Positions 47,880 through 58,048 of a stretch of 64,000 nucleotides of DNA are shown here, one piece after another. The stretch is from Solanum dulcamara. Taxonomy: Eukaryota; Streptophyta; Magnoliopsida; Solanales; Solanaceae. How positions within the stretch are numbered: position 1 is the stretch's first letter; every line of letters begins with the position of its first letter. The position numbers and the translations under genes were made by a program. Under the pieces are notes generated by a model that worked only from the letters and a program-made list of their open reading frames with translations, was not told the DNA's origin and made no database searches. The DNA lies in the NCBI RefSeq assembly GCF_947179165.1, contig NC_077241.1, positions 30,251,246 through 30,315,245 on the forward strand, in the 5' to 3' direction.

Positions 47880-49802
47880 AATTCCTCATACTAACCTGCG
47901 ATTTTAGCAGGAAGACAACACCGATAGAAGAAAGTAACTGACAATATTGGATGTTATAAAGCACGCAGGTAAGCAAAGGCACGAAAGCCCTATGTCAGGT
48001 AAGGTATTGAAATGCGATTGACAGATACAATTGAAAAGTGAAAGGAAAGGTAAACAGGAAAGTATAACAGGTGCAGCTCGAGTGGACATAACAGGTAAGT
48101 TCATTTTCATACTGTTAATTGTGGGCGCCCTGTGCGGCTGCGATATGAGATGATATGACTATATATGTGTGCCCTGTGTGGCTGAGATGTTATACAATAT
48201 GAATGTATATATGTGTGCCCTGTGAGGCATTTTTGGTATTTTCTGCATGCAGGTGTTGAGATAGTAAGAAATACAGAGGAAACTCTGCCCAAATTTTCCT
48301 AGAAATAAGAGGAGAATGAGATACAGGGCTATAGTATGTTTTGAAAGGTTGTCCTCGCAACAATGATGAGATTTGACTAAACAAGTATGGCTGACCTCGA
48401 GAAATAAGTTAATTGCTGAGTTAATGGCAATAGAAACTAGGAGGACGATACTGGAATAGTAGAATAAGTTAAAAACGAACTATAAGCCAAAGAAAATGAC
48501 TCAGAGAGGACTGATAGATCGAGATAAAATGAGATAGTAAGGCATTGCCTAAATTGATACATAGGGATAAACTATGACAAGTGATAGTTGAAGGAAGTAA
48601 CAGTATGGTTAAGATAAGAGTAAGACAAGAGTACAAAAGGAAAAGAATTGTGACGGATATGAAGTGTTAATAAGATAGCTTGTGAGACATTAAGGACAAG
48701 ACTAGCTAAGAAGGGTAAGTAACCCATAGTAAGAATCGTGAAGAAAGTCAAGTGGTATTATACTATAGGTCTGAATGCGAACAAGGTACCAGGTGAACAT
48801 AACAAAAACCATTATTAGAATAAGCAAAACTTAGTAAGGAATTAACTAGAAGGTATGATGTGGTCCATGTAAATGGAATGTAAAGATAGGTGTGGAACGG
48901 AAAAGCAAGCTATAGAACAAATAAGGAAGATTTATCAAGTTCCATAAGGAAAGTTTCGAATAAAGGTTATATGATGACGAAAAGGATGGCTAGTGCAAGG
49001 AAATAAAGGGTAATATGGAAATTCCTTACGCCCAACCAAAAATGGAAATAAGTTGAAGGAATAATACAGAATTTCTAATAGAGGCACTCAAGATAGATGC
49101 GATTAATTAAGTATAAGTATCGAACAAAAAGAGACATAGACAGTTACGAACTGGAGGTATAGTATGATGAAAAAGTATTAAGACAAGGCCACTACTACCA
49201 CGAAGTTGATGTGGTTTTATGCAGGATTAGAAATTAGCCTTAGGCACACGACAAAGGTGCAAGCTCAGGAGGCGTAAAGAAGTATGGTGTACACATGACT
49301 CCACTCTAATGATTAGTGGTATCCACTGGAATAAAGTTAGTATAATGACGAAGCTCGAAACATGAGTCATTAAAGTATAAGTACACTCGAGTGGGGAACG
49401 TGCACCAATTATGAGCCCTCGCTAATTACTGATTGGGATGAATGGAATGTGGCTTTGAATGCACTGCTACATTACGGATATTACTCGAGTATTAATCGCG
49501 AGATGAGATTTTATACGATACATTGCGAATACTAAAGCACCCTACGGGTATGCTAGGGTTTCCTAGAAGGGCAACCTAACGTATGGATTATTAAACAAAA
49601 AAATGTAGATATGGTGCAGCACGTTAAATATGTTGGAGTGGAACCATTCGCATGTGAATGGCTGAAAATAAACAGAGGATGACACGGGTACACCCTAAAG
49701 GGGGGAAGTGGACAGGAGAAGTACAAGCGTAAGAGAAAATCAACTGATGCTATCGTATGTAAGTGGAAAGGCTTAAACTTCAAACGAGACCCCATAAGGG
49801 AT
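47880..49802 (+). other. decayed internal sequence of element D
   Basis: No coding domain is recognised. GCCCTGTG-GGC blocks recur three times at 48126-48230. It matches 31299-33060 of C in reverse, which shows that the non-coding state was inherited, not acquired after insertion. Confidence 0.6.
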
Positions 49803-49904
49803 GGGCGTGATCATACTCACACTAATGCACCGGATTTTGTCAAAACTCCGAAGTTAAGCGTGCTCGAATGAGAGTAGCATTGGGATGGTGACCCCCTGGG
49901 AAGT
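49803..49904 (+). rRNA. 5S rRNA-derived segment in element D (truncated, not a functional gene)
   Basis: The order of 5S rRNA is kept: GTGATCATAC, ACTAATGCACCGGAT, AACTCCGAAGTTAAGCGTGC, GAGAGTAGC, GATGGTGACC and CTGGGAAGT. The C-box has lost one G (GATGGTGACC against GATGGGTGACC). About 16 nt at the 3' end of 5S rRNA are absent and are replaced by GAAAAAGAGAACAAAAC of the element. It lies in sense with the retroelement and matches the C copy more closely than that of E. Confidence 0.87.
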
Positions 49905-50655
49905 GAAAAAGAGAACAAAACAAGTATGACAAAAAGAGATTATAAAAGCGGGTTAGTACAACGACACATATAGAACAGAGTAAGCCAAGAGCAGAAAAGA
50001 TTATGGCTGAAATACAATGCACCTCGTGAAAATGGCACAAGAATAGTTGTGCAACCTATGAATATTGGCATACTAAGAGCGAGGTCAAATGATTACTCGA
50101 TAAAAGAAAGTCAGTAATAACAATGTGATTGCCATATTTAGAATCTATTCAGGAAAAGTGTAAGATGGTTCGAGGCAGAACTATTCAGATATAATCGGTA
50201 TTAAGGACAAGAGCCAAAGTGGAGCCTTGACTTCGACTAAAGGAGGTAAGCCACTAGTATAGCAACTCTAAGGAATTTGTTGGACTGCTCTATGTCCGTA
50301 CACACGTTTATGTAAGGATTACAATATGATGTATGGTAAGAAAACTGGAAAAAAAGATCTGAGTAAAAGAGAAAGATAGCATACCTAAGGTATTACAAGT
50401 TGGATTAAGAGGAGTTGTACAATAGCTTAAGTTAAAAGAAGCATCAGCAGTTTGATAGCCTATCTCAAGGAATGGAAACCCCGACTTAGAGATGGGAAGC
50501 AGTTAATATGTATTATAGTACGAGCTGACCTCGCATTCTAAGGAACTGGGAGTTCATACGGGCTATGGTAGATGGGTTGACAGAATCAACCTGTTCCCCT
50601 CCAGTTAGAAAGTCATATTCAGCTGAGGGTTCTGCGAAATGACATAGTAGGGAAA
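49905..50655 (+). other. decayed internal sequence of element D
   Basis: No domain is recognised. It is the counterpart of 30451-31196 of C. Confidence 0.6.
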
Positions 50656-50985
50656 CAATAAGATTTCACGGAGTCCCCACATTTATTATCTCAGATAGGG
50701 AAGTTCAATTTACAGCTAACCGTTGGAAATCATTCCGGAAGGGATTGAGGAACACAAATGAATCTTAGTACAACATTTCTCCCTTCGATTAAGGGACAGG
50801 CCCGAATGTGATCCACTAAATTATTGATAAAGTAAAGCTTATTCCAGGACAAGATATCGATTAGCAGCCTAGAGTCGGCAAGAAGGGGATACATTGGTCC
50901 TTCTTAAGTCATTTGTAAAGTAGGTAAGATTGCCTATGAGTTGGACCTACCGTCCGATTTGAAACAACACATTCAGTTTTCACAG
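50656..50985 (+). pseudogene. integrase fragments in element D
   Basis: RFHGVPTFIISDRE and FTANRWKSFRKGL represent the core around the second catalytic Asp. Deletions then leave short pieces of the C-terminal part (ELDLPSD-like, HSVFTDQCF-like, in shifting frames). The same breakpoints are seen in C. Confidence 0.72.
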
Positions 50986-50989
50986 ATCA

Positions 50990-51331
50990 ATGCTTCGTAA
51001 GAATGGGAACGACGCTCCCAAAATATTTCCCATGGAGGAGGTCTACGTAATAGGGAGTTATCCTACGAGGGGCAACCTATCTCCATTCGGGATCAGCAGA
51101 TTAAACAGGTTGCGAACTAAGGACATAGTTTCCATCAAGGTACTGTGGCGGAATAAGAATCGTGAAGACATAAACTGGGAGGTTGAAAAGGACATGAAAC
51201 ACAAGTGTCCGTACCTATTCCCGACATCTACGGATAGCCCAGGTCTTGGAACTCGTATATTAATTACTTGGATGAAAATATATGTCATTCTAGTAGAAAG
51301 GCATCTCCCTATGATCCGTATAAAGTCCTAA
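50990..51331 (+). pseudogene. chromodomain-coding tail of element D
   Basis: An open frame of 113 codons contains MLRKNGNDAPK, KDIVSIKVLWRNKN and EDINWEVEKDMKHK, the chromodomain tail of a Tekay-like integrase. It is out of any larger open frame. It may be kept by chance, by a role of its RNA sequence near the polypurine tract, or by translation. It matches the C frame with several amino-acid changes and no stops. Confidence 0.75.
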
Positions 51332-51367
51332 GGAAAGTTTTATTCAACATTCGGGGACGAATGTTCT

Positions 51368-51381
51368 AAAGGGGGGAAGGA
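51368..51381 (+). other. polypurine tract of element D
   Basis: AAAGGGGGGAAGGA directly before the 3' LTR, preceded by GGGGACGAATGTTCT. Confidence 0.94.
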
Positions 51382-54300
51382 TGTTACACCCCGCACTCTT
51401 GAGCTCGGAACGTCTTCTAAAGTTCCTTAGATACTATCATGTGAGCCGGATAAGCTACGACACTATCAAACAACTCTAAGGAAAGAAGATTGTGATACCT
51501 CACGAGAAGGGAGGTCGGAGATAGAGTCATAAGAATCCGGAAAGAGTTGGAGGCTAAGAAATGAGTCGTAGGACTCGATTTACCTACGTAAGACACTAAG
51601 TTAAGAGTCTTATACACTTAAGTTGTTTAAGGATATACCAAGCTTACGTAGTGCGGATTACATGAGCTCTTAAAGTAAGAAAAGATTACGAACCCGCGAG
51701 GAAGGAAAAAAGACGACGCGTGGCAGCCAATGGAGGAGCGACACGTGGCAGCACCTCAAGCAAGCAGGTGATGCACCTACTTAGGGTCAAGTAGGTGATG
51801 CAGCTGCTTGGGGGAGGTGGACCCCGCTGCCACGTGGCAGCCCCTAATTGGCAGCATGACACGGTGGCCCAATAGGGGCTGGACATGTGTCCCTCTTAGG
51901 GGCTGACACGTGTCACCCCTTGGGACCACCTATATTAGTTGATATGTATCCAAAATCTTCAGCTTGTTCATTAAAAATTTCCAGCAGCAACGTGAACAAA
52001 GAACCCTAAAGCTTAAGGAGAGAAACTTGCGACGGCTTTGGGAGAAAAATAGGTAAGGCCCGATTTCTTTCCGTGAATTAATTATTTAAGGTATCCTATG
52101 GTGATATGACGGTGTTTAACAAACATAAAATTTATCGTTAGGGAAAAGAGGAGATTTTGTTCTTGTTAATAGACCCGTTTTTGAAAATACCACTGTTAGT
52201 AAAACCAGTATAACTCCTTCTGTATAGCTCCGTTTCAAATGATTAAAGATGTTTTGGAAAGATATTACACAGGTCTACAACTTTCATGTAGACGCTACAA
52301 CCCAGTTTTGCTTTTCTCTACTCCAAAAATGGTGGTGAAGCTTGAGGGAGCTGCTGTCCAGATTTCGTTCTGGAAATCCTACACAGACTGCTGTTGATAT
52401 TTTGGGCATATCTCTTTGTAAAAGATTGCTGTAGGGATGATTCGAAATGGTATGCAACCTTGAGACACATGTCTATAACTTTCATTTAGAACACAAATCC
52501 TGTTCCCGTCAATTAGCCCTTCGAAACTAAGGGACAATACGAGACAGTAACCTGCCCAGAATTCACGTTTTGATAACTTTGGTGAATTTTGACCAATTTC
52601 GGGTGAGGTAAGGTCTTAACTTCTAATTTGAAGTTTATGGTGTTGTTATAAGGTGTATTAAACACCTTTTAGGCTGCTGGAAGTGTAAAAATGTCATAGC
52701 AATGTTTAACATTCGAAGCAATCCAAATTGTAGTCGTTATAGTCGAATTGTTGTCGAAGTGAAGTGTTGTTAGTGTGAGTGGTTGCTGTAGGGGTGTGAG
52801 GTGTGGTTGCAGGGCCTAAATGTGTTTTAAAGTAGTTTATGGTGCTGCTGGTTGAATCCACATGACCCCTCGTTGTGTATAATTAAAGGCGTTACAAAAT
52901 AAAGGCTAGACGCCTTATTGTGATATCGTATTTTTGAATAAGTCGTTTGAAGTTTATGTTGTATATTGTTGTTGCGAATTGCTTAAACATATGCTGCAGG
53001 TTGTTGTTGTTGGTTGGCTGTAGGTCTTAGGGACCTAATTGGAAATCCGGATAGGGCACATTGTAGGGGAGGTGCTGCCCGATTTTCGTTAACATCCTAA
53101 CTAGTTAAGGAACTAGTCGAGAAGGCGAGCGAAGGGATGAATGTTATAAATACTCGTGGTTAGTCTAAGTTGCTGAAAAGTCCAAGGTTGTTAATACTTA
53201 CATTACTTCCATGTTAAATAGGTTTCGAGGACAACGATGTGGACGTGATTAAGAGAAGTCCATACAAGGTATGTGAAGCTTTCTTTTGGCATGTTTTTGG
53301 AATTAGTATGTAGAACTATCTTTCTTTTCTTTTGGCATGTCTTAGATGTAAGTTATAAATGATATGTATATGATATGTGGGATTCAATCCATTCATAAAG
53401 CCCTGAATATAAGTCGAAACTCTTATTTACTTCTTGATGTTAGAACTCCTGCAATAGCTGAGTTGTTGCCCTTAAGTCTTTTATGTGATGAAAACTAGTA
53501 CATGTAAAGCCTATTTCTTCTTTCCTTTGGAATGGCTTAATTTTAAGTTAAATGGTATATGATATAGGTTTAGAGGTAATTACATTTATGAGCTCTGATT
53601 GTAACTCGTGACTTATAGTTACTCCTGAATATTAAGAGTCTGAAAGTAGTCAAACAATTATTCTCAAGACTGCTATACAGTGAATAGTAAGTGGAGATAC
53701 AAGCTCCTTTCTTTGAAATCTCTGGAATGATCAATGTCACTAATTACATAACTGTGTCTCTGATTGCATAACTGTGTCTTTGATTGCATAAACCATGTTT
53801 CTGATTGTATAAGCTATATGGCATTGTCTGGATGCATGTCTGTGATTCTTGAGGCCCTAACTGATGTAAGCCCTAATGACATCTAAAGGGATACCTCGGA
53901 TAATTACTCTCCAGTCTTCAGGTGACGGTTCACTTGACTGTTTCATCGAGTCTTAGATAATGACTTAGTTGCATATGGTTTCTCACTACTCTACTCGTAC
54001 ATACTGTAACCCATCCTTCCTCGAGTCCCACGATGGGCCGGGATATGTTATCGTGCACAGTGTTACTACTTCTTTCACCGCGTCCCGGGCTGGATGTGTA
54101 TAGTTCCACGCACGAGGAGACGATGCCGTACGTGAGGTGTGATATATGTTATATGTTATGACGATACGATTATTCACCGAGTCTCGGGCCGGCTGTAATA
54201 TGATAGTATATGTGGTGAAATAAGGAAGGAACACCGAGTCCGTCCTTAGAGGGCCGGGTATATATGTATATTATGATGGTACGCTATAGACGTACACCAC

Positions 54301-55203
54301 TCCATTCACCGAGTCCCTCACTAAAGGGCCGGATACTTTATGTAGGCATGCATATGAGATTAAAGCAATACATTGTGACCCTGAGCCCCGCAGTGAACCG
54401 GGTGTGATACGATGATATATATGATAAGATGATACTGTATACGATGGTATGATGCCGTATACGATGATATGATGAAATGAAATGCATTATGATATGATGA
54501 TATGTGATTATGAAGAAATGATTATAACACCGAGTTCACTAGAGGGCCGGGCACAGCATATGATGATGTGTATGATTTATGTGTCCTAAGGTGCAGGTAC
54601 AGTAATTTATTTAGTTATTATACTTGTCCCCTGCATCCCTATTTCAGTTATGATCTCAGTTACGATGTGTTATGCTTTACATACTCAGTACATATATCGT
54701 ACTGACCCCCTTTCTTCGGGGGGCTGCGTTTCATGCCCGCAGGTACAGATGTTTATTCTGGAGATCCATCAGCCTAGGAGTTCCTCTCAGCTGTGTCGGA
54801 AGTGCTTCACTGTTCTGGAGCCTAAATTTTGATGTTGGTCACTTAATGTATATATTTGTACATTCAGGGGTACGGCGGGGGTCTTATCCCGCCATATGTT
54901 GCTGTTACTATTCTTAGAGGTCTGTAGACATATGTATATGTGGGTTGTTTGTGAGTTAGTTTTGATGTTGCCTATTCGATATGTTGTGAATGTTTTTGTT
55001 ATAGCAGCCTTGTCGGCTCGCATGCCCTTTCATGATATGATACAAATGAAAGAGGCTACATGTATATGAAAAAGTTTTAAACTATTGGGGTTTTTGTATA
55101 TAGTATCACATCACACACGGTTCAACTTAAGTGTAGTTGATAAATACGCATAAGAGGGTCCAGGTCGGACCCCAGTCGCGGCCTACGGGGTTGGGTCGTG
55201 ACA
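51382..55203 (+). repeat. 3' LTR of element D
   Basis: TGTTACACCCC to GGGTCGTGACA, then CGTAC. It is nearly identical to the 5' LTR. One single-base indel lies at about 54771. Confidence 0.94.
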
Positions 55204-55208
55204 CGTAC
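55204..55208. repeat. target-site duplication of element D, right copy
   Basis: CGTAC, after which the E LTR resumes with TTCTCTACATCATTC. Confidence 0.92.
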
Positions 55209-56039
55209 TTCTCTACATCATTCACCATTCCCCAATATGAGGGGGAAGATACGTCCTGTATATGGGTTTGATTTTTGGAGTTATGATGTGTCATGTACAC
55301 ATATAATATGATATGATCTGATATGACCATCTGATATGATATGATTTGTTACGGAGATATTCCCTACTCTGGAGTTATGATGTGCTGTGGCGTCAATGAT
55401 AGGGCGGCGACCATAATTTATTCACCGAGTCCCATAATGGGGCCGGATATGGCATATGTTTTTCTGCATACATTATCTGTGGTTATGAAAAGCATTTTGA
55501 TATTCTGGATATTTTGCCCATTTTTGCACCATCTGTTCTGGTAATGGCTTTACCTATTACAGTCTATGCTTTACATACTCGATACATTATCCGTACTGAC
55601 CCTCTTTCTTTGGGGGCTGCATTACATGCCCATAGATACAGACACTCAGTTTGCTGATCTGCTCGCTTAGGACATCCTCTCTGTTGGTTGGCATTGCTCC
55701 TTTGTTTGGAGCCCTATTCTTTTTCTAACTTTTCTGTTGTACATTTGTACATGGTTGTTAAGGGTACGATCGGGCCCTGTCCCTTCATATGAATGGGCTA
55801 CATTCTGTAGAGGTCTGTAGACTTGTGATGTGGGTTATGTATAAAGGTTTTAGGCTTTGTATTCCGTAATGGCCTTAACGACACTCTTGTGCTATATTTG
55901 TTCTCATGCGCTCTCTAGCGACCCCTTTTTGATTTCTACTTTTGTTTATTTTGCTAACATTCTAAGTGGGGCTAAGGGTACATATGGGTGCCCAACTCGG
56001 GCATCAGTCATGGCCTACGGAGTTGGGTCGTGACAAAAG

Positions 56040-56051
56040 TGGTATCAGAGC
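56040..56051 (+). other. primer-binding site of element E
   Basis: TGGTATCAGAGC, 4 bp after the LTR end. The leader to about 56200 keeps the CAGACCATGTCTAG, GGAGGCTATAGGACA and GATCGTGTGATAGAG blocks shared with A. Confidence 0.93.
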
Positions 56052-56199
56052 AGTTTGGTCCTCGGAATATCTGCAGACCATGTCTAGTAGAGTCCAATTT
56101 ATCAGTGTGTGGTATACCACATCTATAAATAGGAGGCTATAGGACATTTAGGATGTTACCTTTCTTTCTTGTATTAGATCGTGTGATAGAGCCCAACCA

Positions 56200-57744
56200 T
56201 AGGAAATGAAATTCCTTTTTTTCTAACCTTTGGTTTCAGCTGAAGAACGACATCGACAGAAGAAACTGACGGATGATATTAGAAGCTACATAGTATACAG
56301 GTAAGTAATAGTGTGGAAGAGGCATGCTGGGTAAGGTAAGAATATTGAAATATGATTGAAATGTAAAGTTGAAAATTGAAAGTAAAAGTAGATAGGAAAG
56401 TGTAACGGGTGCAGTTCGAGTTGGACATACGAGGTAAGTCCATCATTTTATACTGTTGTTGATATTAGGCGCCCTATGAGGCTTTGATATGAATATATAT
56501 GTATTGGCCCTATGAGGCATTGTTGGTATTTCCTAAGTGCAGGTTTGGGATAGTAAGGAATATAGAGGAAACTCTGCCAAAATATTTTTTGGAAATAGAA
56601 AGAGAATGAGATATAAGGTTGTAATATATTTTGAGAGATCGTGTCCACGGTAACGATAAGATCTGACTAAACTAGGAGTACAACTAACTTTGGGAAATAA
56701 GTTAATTATGATATGGGTGGCAAGTAGAAGGTCAATACTAATATGGTGAGAAGAATGGTGATAGATATGAATGTCTTAAGACAACCTGCAAGGTATTAAG
56801 GATGAGAATGACGAGGAAGGATAAGGGGTTAAGTATGCATGCTCCACCAGGTGGAATTAGCCTAGAGTAAGGATCGTAAATAAAAGTTAAGAAATATTAC
56901 CCTCCGAGATTGACCATGAGCAGAATATAGTGTGAATATAATGAGGATCATCATGGAAGTATGTAGAGCCTAGTAAAGAAGTAACTAAAGAATGTGATTG
57001 TGAGTAAGATTAGGAGTTAGCATTGGGTACATGATAAGGATGAAAGCTCATGAAGCAGAAAGGGGTATTGTGTATATGTTTCTCCACTTTGGAAATAGTG
57101 GGATCCCTTGAGGATAGGGAATGGAAAATTGCAAAACAACTAAGGCATTGTGAAATTATTACAGGAACAAGTGGTATCCTTTAGAACAAAAAAAAGAGGT
57201 GATAACAAAACGTGAAACACGTTTCATCAGAGTATAAGTTCCCCCGAATGGATAATCAGACACGATTATAAGCACTAATAACGTACTGATTGGGATGAAT
57301 AAAATGTGGCTTCGGCTAAACTACTTTATTAGTTATATGACTCGAGTTCCAGTACTTAGACTAGAGTGTGTACTATTTATTGAGAATTCTAATCACCCCA
57401 TGATTGTACTAAGGTTTCTTACAGGGTCAACCTAAAGTATAGATGATCTAGCAGGAGGTGTAGACATGGTACAGTATGTTAAAGGGTTGGAACAGAATCA
57501 TTTGTGTCTGAATAGTTGAAAATAAATAGAGGATGACATGGGTACACCCTAAAAGGGGGGAAGTGGACAATAGAAATACAAGCATAAGAGAAAAACAACT
57601 GACGCTATCATATGTAAATAAGAATGGTTAAACTTCGAACGAGATCCCATAAGGAATGGATGAATCTCGAGGCCAGCAATACATAGATAGAAGCCATGGT
57701 ATCTAAGACCATGTGAGGAACCATTGGTGGAGACCTTAAGTTAT
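56200..57744 (+). other. internal sequence of element E without coding domains
   Basis: Purine-rich and AT-rich, with no gag or pol motif. Parts (GCCCTATGAGGC blocks near 56470-56520, AAAAGGGGGGAAGTGG near 57552) match the C/D internal region. About 90 bp before the 5S segment (57660-57744) are absent from C and D. Confidence 0.6.
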
Positions 57745-57847
57745 GGATGTGATCATACAATCACTAACGCACCGAATCCCATCAGAACTCTGAAGTTAAG
57801 CATACTTGGGCGAGAGTAGTACTAGGATGGGTGACCCTCTGGGAAGT
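57745..57847 (+). rRNA. 5S rRNA-derived segment in element E (best preserved, truncated)
   Basis: It reads GGATGTGATCATACAATCAC, ACCGAATCCCATCAGAAC, AGTTAAGC (57794-57801), CTTGGGCGAGAGTAGTAC, AGGATGGGTGACC (57824-57836) and CTGGGAAGT. That is about 103 of roughly 119 nt of plant 5S rRNA from its first base, with few changes. The A-box and C-box of the internal Pol III promoter are intact. The last about 16 nt and the T-run terminator are missing. It joins the chromodomain tail (GGAAACACAAG) within 13 bp. It is in sense with the element. Confidence 0.92.
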
Positions 57848-58000
57848 GAAAGAGGAAAGGAAACACAAGTATACATACCTATTCTCTACATCTGCAAGTA
57901 ATTCTAACCTTTGGAACTCTGATATTGATTGCTCAATGAAAGTATATTTTATGGCAATGGGACAGAGAAACTCTTTATATAGTCGGTATAAGATTCGGAG
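57848..58000 (+). pseudogene. last codons of chromodomain in element E
   Basis: GGAAACACAAGTATACATAC and CTATTCTCTACATCTGC match the end of the chromodomain-coding region of A and D (KHKYxYLFxxSTG). Everything upstream of that point, including the chromodomain core, is lost. The reading frame has no start and runs on into the LTR. Confidence 0.7.
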
Positions 58001-58034
58001 AAAGGTTTTGGTTCAATTCGAGGATGAATATTCT

Positions 58035-58048
58035 AAAGGGGGGAAGGA
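58035..58048 (+). other. polypurine tract of element E
   Basis: AAAGGGGGGAAGGA before TGTTACACCCC. Confidence 0.93.

Larger units (their letters stand above)
43887..55203 (+). mobile_element. Element D: complete young non-autonomous gypsy-type retrotransposon carrying 5S rRNA sequence
   Basis: D is 11,317 bp with CGTAC duplications. Its LTRs are 3,821 and 3,822 bp and differ at only about 27 sites by my count (about 0.7%). The internal region is 3.67 kb: primer-binding site, A-type leader, decayed non-coding sequence, 5S segment, integrase scraps, open chromodomain frame and polypurine tract. No gag, protease or RT. The recent insertion of a copy without enzymes means it was mobilised in trans. 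It sits inside the 5' LTR of element E. Confidence 0.94.
41771..56035 (+). repeat. 5' LTR of element E (two pieces)
   Basis: The pieces are 41771-43886 and 55209-56035, about 2,943 bp together, starting TGTTACACCCC and ending GGGTCGTGACA. The join is confirmed by the intact 3' LTR, where TTGTTATCGTGCATACTTC is continuous at 60171. A TATA box lies at 42454-42462, with ACATGTGTCACC repeats just upstream. Confidence 0.92.

Noticed and set aside
57745..57847. Functional 5S rRNA gene
   Set aside because: The last about 16 nt and the T-run terminator are missing, substitutions are present, and it lies inside a retrotransposon. It is reported as a 5S-derived segment.
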